The notes: generated by a model from the sequence alone, not told the origin. DNA of 64,000 nucleotides from Anisakis pegreffii (GCA_035041965.1 JAPYMA010000197.1:1-64000); one strand, 5' to 3'; positions 14,201 to 27,278 are shown, counted from the first letter of the stretch. A program made the numbers and translations.

Positions 14201-17200
14201 AGCTCACCTTTAGTTTCTAGCCGATCAAACTAAAGGCGCGATATAAACAAGTTTACGGAAGCACCCATTAACTTGTATAAAGAAACGCATACATCACATA
14301 TAGAGTTGTTCATCAGAATGGAACCGTTCGACAATGTTTCATTACTGAACAACTTTATTTGTAATGATATTTGCATTCACAATTTGGCGCAATATTCCCA
14401 ATAATTTATTTTTTCTTTATTTTTACCCATCGAATGATCTCTTTGTTGCATACATCGTTATGCCTTTCGATGTGATATTCTAATGTGTAATTAACCAATA
14501 CTTTTAGAAACAATTATATGTGTTTGAAATGAAGCTAAATCAACAGAAATACGGTTGAAATTTTCGCTGCCGTCGATCGGAGCCGAATAGAGATGATTTT
14601 CAGTAGCAACCGAAAACCGATGGCCACTGACCGAAACCGAAAGTGACCGTTCGGTCGATGGCCTCAAACAACCAAACTTCGGTGGCCACCGAAAAAAATC
14701 TTGCCGTTTCCAACTTTACTCACAGCATTTGCGATGTGATATATATTTAAGAACGGTTATGATATTATATAAAAAGAGTGCCGTTCTTTTTATATAATAT
14801 CATAACCATTCTTAAAACTTGTCTAAAGTATTACTGCTCTGATTTCAGCATAACATTCGGTTTACTTTTATTCACATACTTATTTGCTGACTAAAGTTAT
14901 TGCTTATTTAAATCCTCCAGACGCATTTAAGAATAAACGTTCACCAATGATTATGACCCACGAATGCGTTAGTTGTTTCAGTGAATAAATTGCAAATGTG
15001 ACGCAAAAAAAATCTGAAAACAAACCGTAAACAAGAAGGGATATTATCAAATCAAGATCGGGATCCGGTTCACTATTTGAAACATAAGCTGGTGAAAACA
15101 ATGACTCTGCAAATCCCGATCCCATCAATACTTCAATCAATTGTCGTTTCGCATCCCTGAAAAGAGATATGTAAAACGCTCTTTTCGCGAGTTGAATATA
15201 ACTAATACGATGGTGATTACAAAATAAAAATAACCAAAACAACAATCATAATAATAAAAATAATAAAAACCAGTAACAATGATAAAATCAGCACGGTAAT
15301 AGCAGTGATGGACTGAAAACAAAACGAATGAAACTAATTCAATTCAACGAAATGCAGAAAGCAGAACTAACGCAGTCATATTGAGAACAGCACTATTAAC
15401 TGAGAATCGATCGATGAAATTGCGTTCAACATTCGGACCTCTTGAAACAACAGTTTTCCATTGATTGAATAAACATATCAAAGCAACATGATCCGAGAAT
15501 CGATTCCCAGAAAACGACCGCTGTTGACGTGTTAACTTCGACGACATTCTGTCACGAGATACGAACGGTGTGTTGAATGAGGTTGCTGCTGCTAACGTTG
15601 ACATCGTATCACCAACACTAAAATACCAACATCATTACGAATTTTGTTTTATTTTTGTCGCTTTTAGTGTCATTTTTATCGTTACTTTCAGCAAACTGAA
15701 ACAATACATAACTGCATTAACAGATCAAGTAATTATTAGCACATGAATGACGCAATATCGAATGACAAAGGAACAGTACTAAATTTACACAGAGTTAGAT
15801 TACAAAACATGACCACGTTCAACTTACCCAAATGCAGTTGCTAGAATGAGAGTTTTGCCGACGATGGGATCAATCGGTAGACGTGCAATAATACGTCCCA
15901 GTTCAGTTAATTCACTATTTGAGTCTAACGCTGACATCTCTGAAATTTGGTACGGTACTTTTAATCGTTTCCGAATTAATAGAATAATCAAATTAGCAAC
16001 GAACGTAATCGTTTTGGGACGAAACAGATTAAAAATTGGAGTCTTCGTGTGATGATCGATAATGTCCCATGAACGCATTCCGTTATTCAAAGATTAATAT
16101 GGTGAAGTGCGATTGGATTACGATAAGAAGCGAACATACCAACATATCAAAGAATAGGTGAAGAAAAACGTCACCTCTAAGTAAAACTTCAGCCTCAATG
16201 ACCGCATCGATGGGTGGTGGCTGAACGGCTTTACAGAGGAAATCACCAATAGAACCCAGACCGAGCAACTTTATCGTTAATGCTACCTCATGTAACGGCG
16301 TTCGTAACATTTCTGCCGTACGATATTCATCAAGCCTGTAACACACGCAAATGTTATTATGATATTATATATTCAATACTTAATCTAGTAACTCACAGTA
16401 CTTTAACCAGTTGATTGAATGAAAATAATGCCAATAATTAACATCATTTTTCAAAATTATTCCTCTTGTCGCGATAACATGAGTTTTTATAACAGTACAA
16501 TGTAGCATTTTATGAATTTCATGAATAACTAGTTCAGTCATTTATTATTTAAACATTGGAATATGAAATTAAAAGTCATTTAACATCAGTAGTCACAGAT
16601 TAATTGACACCCAAGGAAAGAAAGTAAACAAAAAGGATAGGCAATGAAAAACTTACGTCTCATATCTAGCTTTCGAACACAGATGAAAACAGAAGCCGTC
16701 ACGTACGCGACCAGCACGACCGCTCCTTTGCTGCAGATTCGTTCTCGACGCCCATACAGTTGCATAATGCACCATATTATTATGCGACGTATACATCTTC
16801 TCTTTTGCCCTTTAAATATATTTTCCTCATTTCTTTTATTAACCCTCCAATGAGCCAAAATATCACAGAAATACACAGTAACAATTACGAATGAAGAACA
16901 GTAAAACCTCACTTGCACGAATCAATTACGAATACAACATCATTGATGGTAACACTTGTTTCAGCGATGTTCGTTGAGAGGATAATCTAAACGAATGAAG
17001 TGAGTCACACAATCATCTCACATACGTCATTCCTTATCCAAAAATTTTGACTCAGTTTCCGTTCAGATGTTCAGTGTCAGTTCACCGTTAAAAGAATAAG
17101 TCATCAAAAAATGAAACCATAATTCAATGCAAAAGTATCCCGAGCAGCGCTTAAATGAAACAAAATGACTTTCTGACAACAATTCAAACAATTTTCGGTT

Positions 17201-20200
17201 TTTGAAAGCAACTAGCACAAAATAAAGAGAATAAGTGAAAATATGTAAACCAATAAATTAATAAACAAACCGAAACGAAAAAAGAAACACAAAAATGAAC
17301 CTTTCGAACAGTAATTGGCACTTTTTGGAACACTCGGCGTTGTTCGGTAGCCGTTAACTGTGAATGCAGTGGTAATATGAGGAAACGATTTTGATTACCT
17401 ATTATACAAAATCATTACGGTAATAACAACAAATTCAAGAGATATCAATAAAGAAATTAGCACTCATAAAATTAATAAAACAATAACAATCATCGAAGAA
17501 ATAGTATCAATAATAATAATAATAACGTACTCTTATCAGTACATTTGACAAAATACATGCTTACGAAACATACAAAAATAGATAACAAAATTATTAACCG
17601 AAAACAGAATGTGAGCTGAGATATCCCATAAGCATTGAGATAAGATTCCATCCAGGGAGAAATATCAGAACAGCACCTTCACCTTCATTCTCAGTGATCT
17701 CCACCAATAGAGCCTGCAAAGCACATTTAACAATATGCATCAGCAATGCGTTATATTTCAGCGAAAATCACTTCTAACAAAAGAAATAACTCATCGAAAT
17801 AAACGAACGAAAAATATAATTATCATTGTGCAGAGGTGATGTTCATATGAAGAATGTCTTCATGAGACGAATCACTAAACAAACGGATAAAACTTTCAAC
17901 AATTATTTCAACCGTTGTGAGTACATCACATGAAAAAAAGGATTTAAAAAATGAAAATGAATGACACTGTCACACCAGGTAAATTTCGGAAATCAAATAT
18001 TACCAACAAACCTCAATAAGCTCAAAAGATATTTCCCGTTCAGATAGCCGACTCATCGCTAATTTCGTATTTGGTCCATATTCACTACCAATGACCAAAT
18101 TCATATTTTGATTCTGAAATCATACTCTGATCCTTAAAATATTATACAAAAACGAGCATAAGTTTTTTGAAATTATCGAATTTTTATAACAGTGAAAATC
18201 GAGATGAATGTGGACCTCGCCATGTTCTGTTGTTTCATCGCCATCATCATCTGCATCATTTCTTCCTTTCTTTTTGGCATTTTTAGCAGGTGGTAAAAAT
18301 TGGATTCTTTGAATTATATCTTCCAAAAAGTATTCTAAAATTAACGCATTCATTTCCATTGCCCATACATTTCATTCTACAGCAATAATAATAACAATAA
18401 TAATAATAACAGAAAGGTATTGATAACAATAATTCTACACTAACTATTTAATAATCAATGAAATTATACATTTCTTCTAGATGTTACTTACATTGAAAGA
18501 TTACGACGAACAAATCATTTCTTTCGAATGTAACAGCAGTAAAAACAACTTTCTTATGAATCTGGTAATTCTTTTACGATTAGAAGCAAACATTCGGAAA
18601 CCTCCCATATAAATCAACACCAACCTCGAACAGGAAATGTACGTCCTTGGAGTTGAATAACTGGACAATCACCGAAATAATTTGTGAATAAGTCGGTATC
18701 AATTGTTGCAGACATCAGAACCAAGCGCATTTCTGGGTACTGACGAACCATTTCACGAAGTACGATCAACGCGAAATCGCTCTGAACATTTGATATACAT
18801 CCAAATCCACATTGCATTCGAACAACTTTAAAGGCAGTTTACAATGTCTCAATGTAAATGAAGTTTGTAGCAGAAAGCGAACTGACGTCCTATAATCTCA
18901 ATCTACAATACATTTGCAGCCTCTAATTCATATAAATTGCATTCCCAATGATTTCCCAACACTTGCTCGTTTTCTGTGAATGTTGCTCATTTTTTGAAGT
19001 GGATTTATAAACGTTTCATTATATCCAAGACATTATGAATTAAGAAATGAATCTGACAAATGAATAAACAAACATCAATGTCACGTTCATGTATTTCATC
19101 AACAATTACGTGAGTGATTCCTCTTAAACCAGATTCGAGTCTTCTCAGGAAAACACCAACGGTCATGAACATTATCGATCCATATGGTCGAGGTAGCACC
19201 GAATCAAATCTGTCATTGTAATCATTCGATATCAAACATCGTGACTAAATTACAGATGACACTTCAAATTAACTGATTGGCGATGATGAATGCACCTGGA
19301 CAATAGTCCACTGCTGAACGCTCGAAACGAAACTAACCTAACGCCATATCCAATGGAATCACCCAATATTTCACCACGTTCCTCAGCCACTCGCTCTGCC
19401 AACGTTATTGCACTAATCCGTCGTGGCTGAGTAACAATCGCCGCAAAATTAGCACCTTTATTGTTCAGGATAAAATGTTCGAGTAAATACTGACACACCT
19501 CAAATTTTCTTGCCTCAGTTATTTTTTGTTGTTTCATCTTCAACAGCTTAAATGCTGATGATGGAATCATACACTTTTTCGCTTAATATTCACTTGCTTC
19601 ATCCCAGTTATGAAAACAGCAAAATGGAGAGAAAATTCTATTTGCATTCTTATACCACAACATAAAATCGAAAATTGAAGATAGAAATCCGACAGAGACA
19701 ATATTTTAGAGATCGAAATTACTGACCTGAGTAGATTTCCCACAGCCAGTTTCACCTTTAATGAGCGTCACAGAGCTCCGATCGATTGTGTTAACGATGT
19801 GATCACGATATTGAAATACCGGTAATGACTCACGTTGCTCTCGAATACTTTGTTGTGGTATTCTTTTCTGCTCATCGTCGAATAACTTTGCACTGATCTC
19901 CTCTAACGGCATCTGAATACAATCTGTTTTCAGATACAAGAAACGCGACGATAATAAACGGTTAAGTTTCAGTTCGGAACCTCGGAAGCAACGAATCTTG
20001 AATTCGAGAGTGACAGTAATGAGATGGAACGGAAAATATTTGGTAGGACTCACAAATGCGAGCGGAGCTTCGTCGATATTGAGTGCTTTCCACGGATTCC
20101 AATTTTGAACTGATGGAGCCCATGAAATTGTGCCACCAAAAGTAGGATCAGAAACATCGAACTGATCTAGTTTTTGTTGTATTATCAAAGAGAGCGGACT

Positions 20201-23200
20201 GCTAGGGGACGCATTATCGAACTCTTTAACCTCCGATATATTCATTTCATTCAAGTACGCAGCTATTTGATTCGATAAATCTTCATTCACATTCACTGGT
20301 ATTTCATCGAGCTGAATTGCATTCAATTAATACAAAAATGATTCATTATTACTTCTCTCACAAACCGAACAGCACATGTGAACATACGCAAAACGCAGCA
20401 AATCTAGGACAATTTTCTCTGAGTAATCCATAAAATATTGATGATGACAAAGAAGGCAACAATTTGAAGCAAACAATTTATTATGATTTGTTTTGATGAA
20501 ATGTCAACAAATATACGCGAATAATTTACATATAGCTGTTAGGTGAGTAAAAGCCGATAGAAGAAAGAAGGAACATAAAATGAACCTGATCAGCAGTTTT
20601 CTTTTTTCTATCACCACTGAACGCACCAATGAAACCATTATGATACAGCTGACGAATCAACGATAATGCACACGAGGCTTCAGCCACTTTTTTAGATGAA
20701 CCTTGGGCGTACGAACTGAATTCTGAAATATTTAATTTCATCGCATTCAGCCAAGCCACAGTAAAATAGAGTGGTATTCATTTCCAGTACAATGAAAGCA
20801 CTTATCTAGCAAAACTTGATTATAAAAGAGCAAAACTAATAAAATTAATGATCGAACAAAATTTTAAAATTTTCAGATTCAAAGCACAATGCAGGACCTG
20901 TTATACGGTTGAAGAGGCCGCAAAAGTGAAGAACTAAGAGCACGAAAGTGGCATAGAAGATCAGACATAGAATATATGACGAACAAATTGAATTTACTCA
21001 AAGATGCTGTTGACAAATCAGCATGGAGTGAAAAAAGGTTATGTTCAGGATTAGAAATAAAATGGCCTATCTATTTAGGGCTGTAAAATAATTTAGATAT
21101 CGTCAAATATAAAGGACTTATTTAGCACTCACTTCACGTGTTCATAAAATCATATATTCTATCACAAATGTCTGATGGTATACCGCGATTGAAGAACACA
21201 ATTAAGAGCACAGCTCAAGATGTGAGCAGTTGATATTCTCACTACTATAACAGATAATAATTTTGAGAATTACTATTTATAACCTGCGGTGATCAGGAAT
21301 ATGAAGAACATGAAGACACATCGCTGCTTTCAAATGAGGAAGTTAAAATGGAATACTACGAACAGAACCAGATGCTATGATTCAAGAAAATACCGAACAT
21401 GATCTTCTGATCAGTAGTTATCTGATCTGTTTCGCAGTTGAACATATCGAATTTCAAAACTGGATTTTGGATGGCTGGGAACGGTATGTCCAAATTACTC
21501 ATTTACTGTTGCATCCCTCATTTGATCCGTAACGTTTTCATAATCATCACACTGTCACACAAATGAAGCCAAATCAGTGACTATGTTCCGATGGAACTAC
21601 CGAACTTATGCGATACAAATTGAAGACGTTCTACCAAATCCCCAAATTCATCCAAAACTATGAATTCGACACCAGCCAACCATAACTGGAACGCGTCATT
21701 GCAGGTAATGCGCAATTCCAAGATATCACCTAGTTCACACAAATTCAGTTCAACAATTTCTGAACAATCCGTCTGAGATCACAACTGTTCAGACAAGATT
21801 GCAGTGAACAATTCTAACAATGAATGTACTCCTTCAAAACATCCGTTTCCACGTTACTCTCCCGGGTAAAATTCAAGTGCTATCTCGAATGAGTCGAGTC
21901 AAATTGAATCTCACAAACTATAAAATAGAAGAGCAGAGACAATGACGCCATGCTTCACCATTTTTCAGCAACAGAGCAGTTCAATTCTACTGATGATAAA
22001 TGATATATGCATATGTATATAACTCACTGCGACCGGCTTCTGGTACGAATAGAGACGCTTCCGCAATAAACGTTCTGAAAATGATAGCAACATAATGTTG
22101 TTTGAACAATTGGTCCACATTAAGGCTGCTTACTGTACAGTGCCCCCTCTCTACTACTTTATGTGATTTATTCGGAAAACTATTCAATCAGAACTAGAAG
22201 TTAAAATTAAGTGATGATGATGATAATCATAACCATAATAAGATATCCTGATTTAGTTTTTTGACATTTTCAGATCATTCGACAGTTTAGAGCACTTTCA
22301 TAAGATCGCCTTAACAGCAGCACAGCCTTAACGCGGGCAATGATGAAAGCCCAGCACAGAATCAGTTGATATGAACGAAACAACTGATTTATGTTGAGCA
22401 AAAATTACAGCAGGACTGGGGAACTTTTACATGGAATATGAAATTGTTTTGAACACACTATATCCACAGGATTCCCCCCTCATGTTCAAATGAATACTCT
22501 CACAACCCAAACTGGACACACACCGTTTCACGTGGAATTCGATCTACACAAGAATCTGATCAAATTCATAAAGCATCGCAATGATGCTTTATAAACTTCA
22601 TAAAGATACGTAATGTAACTTGTGTATATCTCAATCCACGTTCAGTATTACGGAATGTACCAAACTAATGGAGTGAGTTATGAAAGTATCAAAATCAATA
22701 TTTTCAACTGATCACTCCTTATTTTCAACACCTTAAACATGTTTCATATTGCACTCCCCTTTACTGTTCTTCTACATTTTTATCCAAAAATAATATCAAC
22801 ATTTCTAAAAATTTCATCACTACTAGTTTCCACAATTTCGTTAATTAAAATGAAAACATTACTTTTTGATGACATGTGAGAATCTAATCACAATAATACT
22901 GATATCAAAAATGAAAATGATCAAAGAATGCAGAAATTAATAAATAGCAAAGTTACAAGCGAATAAAAAATATCGATAAATCAATTTTGAGAAACTGAAT
23001 GAACCTCGCGTGATCACTTCCAACTGGTCGAATGTTATAACAGATCTGAGGCTGTCTAATTTTTTGAACGTATTCATTCAGATATCTTTTACTGTTCTCA
23101 ACAGTCCATCCGCCATGTATATCCGCTCGTAAGTCTATTGCTTCTGACTGAAATCAACTACTTGAATGTCTTCCGAGGAAACTTTCGTGAACGGCTGTCC

Positions 23201-24030
23201 AACTGATAAAGTCATTCATCACCACATTCACAAATCTCTTCATAAAACTAAACGCCTTTACTAGATCAAATGACGTTGTAAACAAAATATGAAATGATAA
23301 ACGAAATCAAAAAATCAGTCCACCTGCGCAACTTCTTGCGCCCTTTGTTCAATATATTTTTCATGCTCAGTTTTTGGTTTCTGTGGAGGGATATATGGTG
23401 ATGTTGCAATGTTGCCCTCAGCATAATCCACCCCTTCACTCTTCAGCAATGATCCATCATCACCAGCAGCACTCCCTGATCCCCATCCATCAGCGCTCAT
23501 CTTAACAGTAGTCGCTTCCAACGATTCTGCCTTCAAGCAGTGATAAAAATAAAACTTATTTATACATAAATTAAAACATTACAACTCGAATGTATAAGTC
23601 AAGAATAAAACAGAGCGAATGATACAATAAACAGAGACTGATAGAAAATGAGTTGAAAACAAACCGTCAGAGATGGCATTTCGGAAGGATCGAGTAGTTT
23701 CTGACGAATCAAAAAATGCGAAAAATCACGCGCCGCATTCGTTGAAGCATCTTTCTTGTTAACTGATACACCCAATCCAATATAATCTTGTCCTTAATAA
23801 TTTCCATTTGTCACACACATTCACATCAATAATGTTTCGTGAACAGTACTAAAACAAGCTGTTGCTCTATAAAGTCACTGATATGAATATTTTATACCTG
23901 GCACTCTGAGCTCACATTTGAATCGTTTTTTGCCACGACCGAAAGGTGTGCTGGTCAAATTGTACGAAGGAACACCGAGCTTCTTTTTACCCAACCAACC
24001 ATACAACCATCCTTTGATGTCGTTGGACAT
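11255..24030 (-). CDS. rha-1: ATP-dependent RNA helicase A (DHX9 orthologue), complete
   Basis: DEAH-box helicase that unwinds dsRNA and RNA:DNA hybrids, mainly nuclear. The 26 exons sum to 1409 codons plus stop: 23898-24030, 23665-23792, 23324-23530, 23005-23147, 22028-22074, 20586-20722, 20054-20311, 19727-19912, 19338-19498, 19074-19209, 18625-18781, 18216-18334, 18012-18113, 17599-17713, 17301-17398, 16913-16986, 16657-16809, 16175-16335, 15828-15939, 15372-15617, 15026-15156, 13575-13729, 13243-13361, 12816-13100, 12208-12326, 11255-11802. Order: dsRBD1 (1-87; [13 protein letters not shown]), acidic linker, dsRBD2 (about 157-260; [20 protein letters not shown]), Walker [10 protein letters not shown] (about 404-412), DEIH (504-507), SAT (536-538), QRSGRAGR (761-768), winged-helix/OB region, basic NLS-like RKRP, and an RGG/Tyr tail (1228-1409). 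The length is close to the family norm (human about 1270). All 25 junctions keep frame. The start is chosen because an acceptor lies 2 nt upstream and dsRBD1 begins right after the Met. Confidence 0.93.
11390..11785 (-). repeat. In-frame 30-bp coding repeat (RGG/Tyr tail of rha-1)
   Basis: About 12 degenerate copies of a 10-residue unit of the form [10 protein letters not shown]. Changes in the copies keep Arg, Gly, Tyr and Pro. RGG/GY tails are typical of DHX9 C-termini and bind RNA. The 30-bp period keeps frame in all copies, so several shadow frames on both strands are also open. Confidence 0.85.
12473..12680. mobile_element. hAT-like MITE in a rha-1 intron
   Basis: A 208-bp GC-rich insert in the intron between exons 12816-13100 and 12208-12326. 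The ends are inverted repeats: CAGTGCTTGTCAGGGAGC on the left and TAGTGTTGGTCGGGGAGC read from the right. They are flanked by near-identical 8-bp duplications, TTTTCAGC (12465-12472) and TTTTCATC (12681-12688). An 8-bp target duplication with YARNG-type termini is the hAT signature. A 79-codon minus-strand ORF inside is probably a by-product of base composition. Confidence 0.7.
13782..13972. mobile_element. hAT-like MITE fragment, diverged
   Basis: It begins CAGTGGCGTAGGCAGGA, very like the left end of the element at 56240, and contains a similar C-rich right part. The right end near 13972 and the target duplication are not clear, so this is a decayed or truncated copy. It lies in the rha-1 intron between exons 15026-15156 and 13575-13729. 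Confidence 0.4.
14177..14221 (+). repeat. Short foldback hairpin in a rha-1 intron
   Basis: Arms 14177-14196 and 14202-14221 pair over 20 bp around a 5-nt loop. The three differences from perfect complementarity become G-U pairs if plus-strand RNA is made. The plus strand is antisense to rha-1. Confidence 0.6.
14564..14700. repeat. CCGAAA-rich low-complexity repeat
   Basis: GC-rich patch of repeated CCGAAA, CGGTNG and GGCCAC words in an otherwise AT-rich intron. It resembles in vocabulary the GC-rich patch at 4610-4745. No ORF or termini were identified. Confidence 0.4.
14746..14816 (-). repeat. 33-bp-stem foldback hairpin in a rha-1 intron
   Basis: Arms 14746-14778 and 14784-14816 are complementary at 31 of 33 positions around a 5-nt loop. 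In the sense (minus) transcript one mismatch becomes G-U. It could be a foldback MITE or a small-RNA precursor. Confidence 0.65.
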
Positions 24031-24919
24031 TGCTGAAAATGCTTCACATATGTCATTAAAATACTCGTACAAGAAGTTACCATGGCAGCGATACACTGTT
24101 CCAATTGACTTTGCATATTTTCACCATTTTGTGAGCGTGTTACGAAAGGTTTACTATAATCTAAATTTAAACTCAGTTTCCATTTCTTTTGATGCGGTCA
24201 CACATAGCACCACTGATTACAGTATGAGTAATCATTGAACTTAATTAAGTAAATAAACATGCTTCTAGGGACTGTTGCCTTAGGAGGGCGGAGTGACCTG
24301 AGGTTTCAGAGAATCTTTCTGAAAATTTGTTTAACCGGAGCAATTTCCTATTCCTGCTCTTGCACTCTTACGTTCACAGCATACGTGAGGGAAAAAGGCG
24401 GTGCCGTCTAATACACACAGAATACGCCTCAGCCATCGCACGCATGAAGACACTCTGCCACAACTACCTTCGCATATGTACAACTGATTTCTGGAACAAT
24501 GAGAAGTATTTCAACTGAAATTAACTCAGTTTGAGTGAACAAGCATGCTTGCAGTTAATCCATGCAACGAGAAGGAAACCAATGATAAACACTTAAAAAC
24601 AACTGGGTAGAGTTTGATTCATATTGCGGATATGATCAATTTACCTGATTGTGAGGTGAAAAATAGAATACAATCCAGGATTGCAAATTTGTACTCGACG
24701 CTGAAGAGTATTGACCTATTGTGCACTAGAAGTCAGATGCACACTGATACCAACTGAAATGAATCCATTCTGGAAAGCAATACAGACACAATGAATTGGA
24801 ATGAGCCACTCAGCTACGTGAGATGGCCTTAGAAAATCGTGATATTAATGTTGTACACCAATGTGTTCTAAATGTAACGGAATTTTGCAGTAGGCTTCTG
24901 AATGTACTGCGTCAAACAA
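24031..24919. other. Intergenic, nothing recognised
   Basis: Upstream flank of rha-1. Only short ORFs occur, including a 63-codon one at 24327-24518 with no known motif. Confidence 0.5.
24032..24041 (-). promoter_or_regulatory. Putative SL trans-splice acceptor of rha-1
   Basis: TTTTCAG lies directly before CAATG, leaving a 2-nt leader. Such an acceptor next to an initiator codon is typical of nematode spliced-leader addition, but a 5'UTR intron would look the same. Confidence 0.45.
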
Positions 24920-24927
24920 GTAGTCAT

Positions 24928-25085
24928 TTAACCCTGGAGGTACTGCCCCTTTGGTTGCATTAACTGTGGGAGTGGCTAGTTACCATAATCATTTAACCCG
25001 GGGGGTAGCACTCCTATTGGATGCATTAACTATGGGTGTGGCTAGCTACCGTAATCACTTAAGCCCGGAGCTACTGCACATAAAT
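24928..25085. repeat. 64-bp tandem repeat, about 2.5 copies
   Basis: Units carrying GCATTAACTRTGGGWGTGGC and then TAACCYGGRGG begin near 24928 and 24993, with a partial third near 25060. It abuts the longer array to the right. Confidence 0.65.
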
Positions 25086-25179
25086 TTTATCGAGCAGTTC
25101 TGCCTGCATGAGGAGATATATAGCTATCCCAACTAGCGCAGTGGCGCTATAGCACCACAAGAGTTCATATATTCAATCT

Positions 25180-27075
25180 ACCGGTATTCTCAGGTTTGCC
25201 CAGTAACATATCAAATTCTCTACACTATTCAAATCCTCAGAGCGCCTCGATTCAGAATATCATATATTACTGAGCAGTTCTGCTTATATGAGGAGATGTA
25301 GTTATTTTTTAAAACCTTTCTCAAAAAGCGCAGAGGTGCTCATTCGTATACATTGTATCTCTATAGATTAATTGTGCACATTACAATAGTGCTAAAGGCA
25401 TTACGATCTTCAAGGTACCCGTACACTCAGGTGTGTCCAGTAACATGTGAATTTCTTCACACCATTCGATCCAGCGGAACCTCTAGATTCAGAAAAACAT
25501 ATATTTTCGGCTTATTGCCGGAGTAAATTGGCTTACTTGAGGAGATAAAGATATCTTCTTGGTAATATCTTAACGCTATACGGGTGCAAATTCAAGCCTA
25601 TGGTACCCGCAAATTTGCCCATCAACATATGGTTTCTGTACACCAGCACATCCAGCAGAATCTCTAGATTCAGAAAAATATATATTCTGTCGGGCGATAT
25701 TGCTTTGTTGAGGAGATTTAGCTATTTTATTAAAGCTATCTCAACTAGCGCAGTGACACTCATTGATAATATATTGCACATTGATCGCTCGCTATTGATC
25801 AATCTACACGTTAATATCGGAATATCGAAGTTGCCATCTTGAGGACCACCGACTTCTCGGGTTTGCCGAGGAACACATGTATTTCTTTACACCGTCCGTT
25901 CCAGCGGAACGTCTACATTCAAAAAAAAAAACAGTTTTGTTGAGCACTTCCTCTTAATTGAGGAAATATAGTTATTTTCTTAATGTTATAAAGTTTTCTA
26001 CCTTCAAAGCTACCGTGCTCTCAAGTTTGCTCAGTAAAATATCAACTATTGTAATCATTCGATCATGCACAATCTGTAGATTCAGACAAACATATATTCT
26101 CTCGGATGATTTTGCTTTGTTGAGGAAATATAGCTATTTTATTAAAGCTATCTCGGGTGGTACCTTCAAGGCCACCGTCTTCTCAAGTTTGCCCAGTAAC
26201 ATATGAATTTTTCTGCATCATTCGATCCAGTTGGATCTCTACATTCAGGAAAACATATATTTTGCCGAGCGATTTTGCTTAGCTGAGGAGATATAGCAAT
26301 TTTCTTAGATCTATTTCAATTAGCGCAGTAGCGCTCATCATTCATCTACATTGATCACTACAGAGCAATCAATGCGTTCATGTAGCAATAGGCGGATTGC
26401 GATCTTCGAGCTAACCGTCTTCTCAGGTTTGCCCAGAAACATGTGGATTTCTTTTCACCAATCGATCCAGCAGAATCTCTAGATTCAGAATATTATAAAT
26501 TTTACTGAGCAATTTGGCTTGGTTGAGGACATAGAGGTATTTTAATAATACTATCTCAAGGCAGTGCGGGTGCCAACTTCAAGGCTACCGTCTTCTCAAG
26601 TTTGCCCAGTTACATGTGAATTTCTTTGCACCGTTCGATTTCACAGAACCTCTAGATTCAGAAGAACGTATATTTTGTTGAGCAATTCTGCTTACTTGAG
26701 GAGATATGGCTATTTTTTAAGCTATCTCAACAAGCGCAGGGGCGCTCATTCGTATACACTGTATCACTCTAGATCAATACATACACTACTTTAGCGCTAA
26801 AGGGTTTACCATATTAAAGTTAACGGTACTCTCCCACTTTCCCAGTAATATGTTATTTTCTGCACATTGTCACATCCCCCAGATTCTCTGCTCTTAGAAA
26901 AGCATGTATTTTGTAGGGCAATTCTACTCACTTTATGAGGAATAGCTGATTTTTTGAAATCGTCTCAGTTCCTCGGCTTCGCTCATTTCAATACAGTACA
27001 TCTAAATTGATCATTCATTAGCATAGCAGTTGGAGGGTTATCATTTTCAAACAGTCGGTCTTCTCAGGTTTATGT
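25180..27075. repeat. Degenerate satellite-like array, about ten units in two sizes
   Basis: A landmark of the form TCTCAGGTTTGCCCAGTAAC recurs near 25188, 25426, 25604, 25855, 26020, 26180, 26423, 26592, 26828 and (partial) 27058. About 55-60 bp after it comes CTCTAGATTCAG, then a TGAGGAGATATAG block. Spacings fall into a short class (160-178 bp) and a long class (230-251 bp). The difference is a block of about 70 bp containing AGCGCAGTGGCGCTCAT. The array lies between the rha-1 5' end and the peroxidase 3' end. Confidence 0.8.
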
Positions 27076-27081
27076 GCTCAA

Positions 27082-27278
27082 ATGTAGTAATGAAATTCGA
27101 TCGTTTGATTCATGGTGAGACCGAACAGGATGTGACGATGGAAGACATGAATAATACGAAATATTTATATCAGTACATTTGTGAGACTGGTATAATCTCG
27201 CCAAATGTGGTCTACTTTGAAGGGAGAATCACAGAGGAGATTGACATTTTTATGTCAGTTTTGTTTGATGTACTGTAA
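27082..27278 (+). CDS. Hypothetical small ORF next to the repeat array
   Basis: 65 codons from an internal ATG (82 if started at 27030). Composition is balanced and acidic (EDMNNTKYLYQYICETGI), unlike the hydrophobic chance ORFs nearby. No family is recognised. It could be an exon, a gene remnant or chance. Confidence 0.2.

Noticed and set aside
20880..22000. Possible decayed plus-strand coding remnants in the large rha-1 intron
   Set aside because: Short in-frame stretches occur but are broken by stops, and no transposase or other family motif could be named.
24928..27075. CRISPR-like array
   Set aside because: Units are long, divergent and without constant-length spacers, and the genome is eukaryotic.
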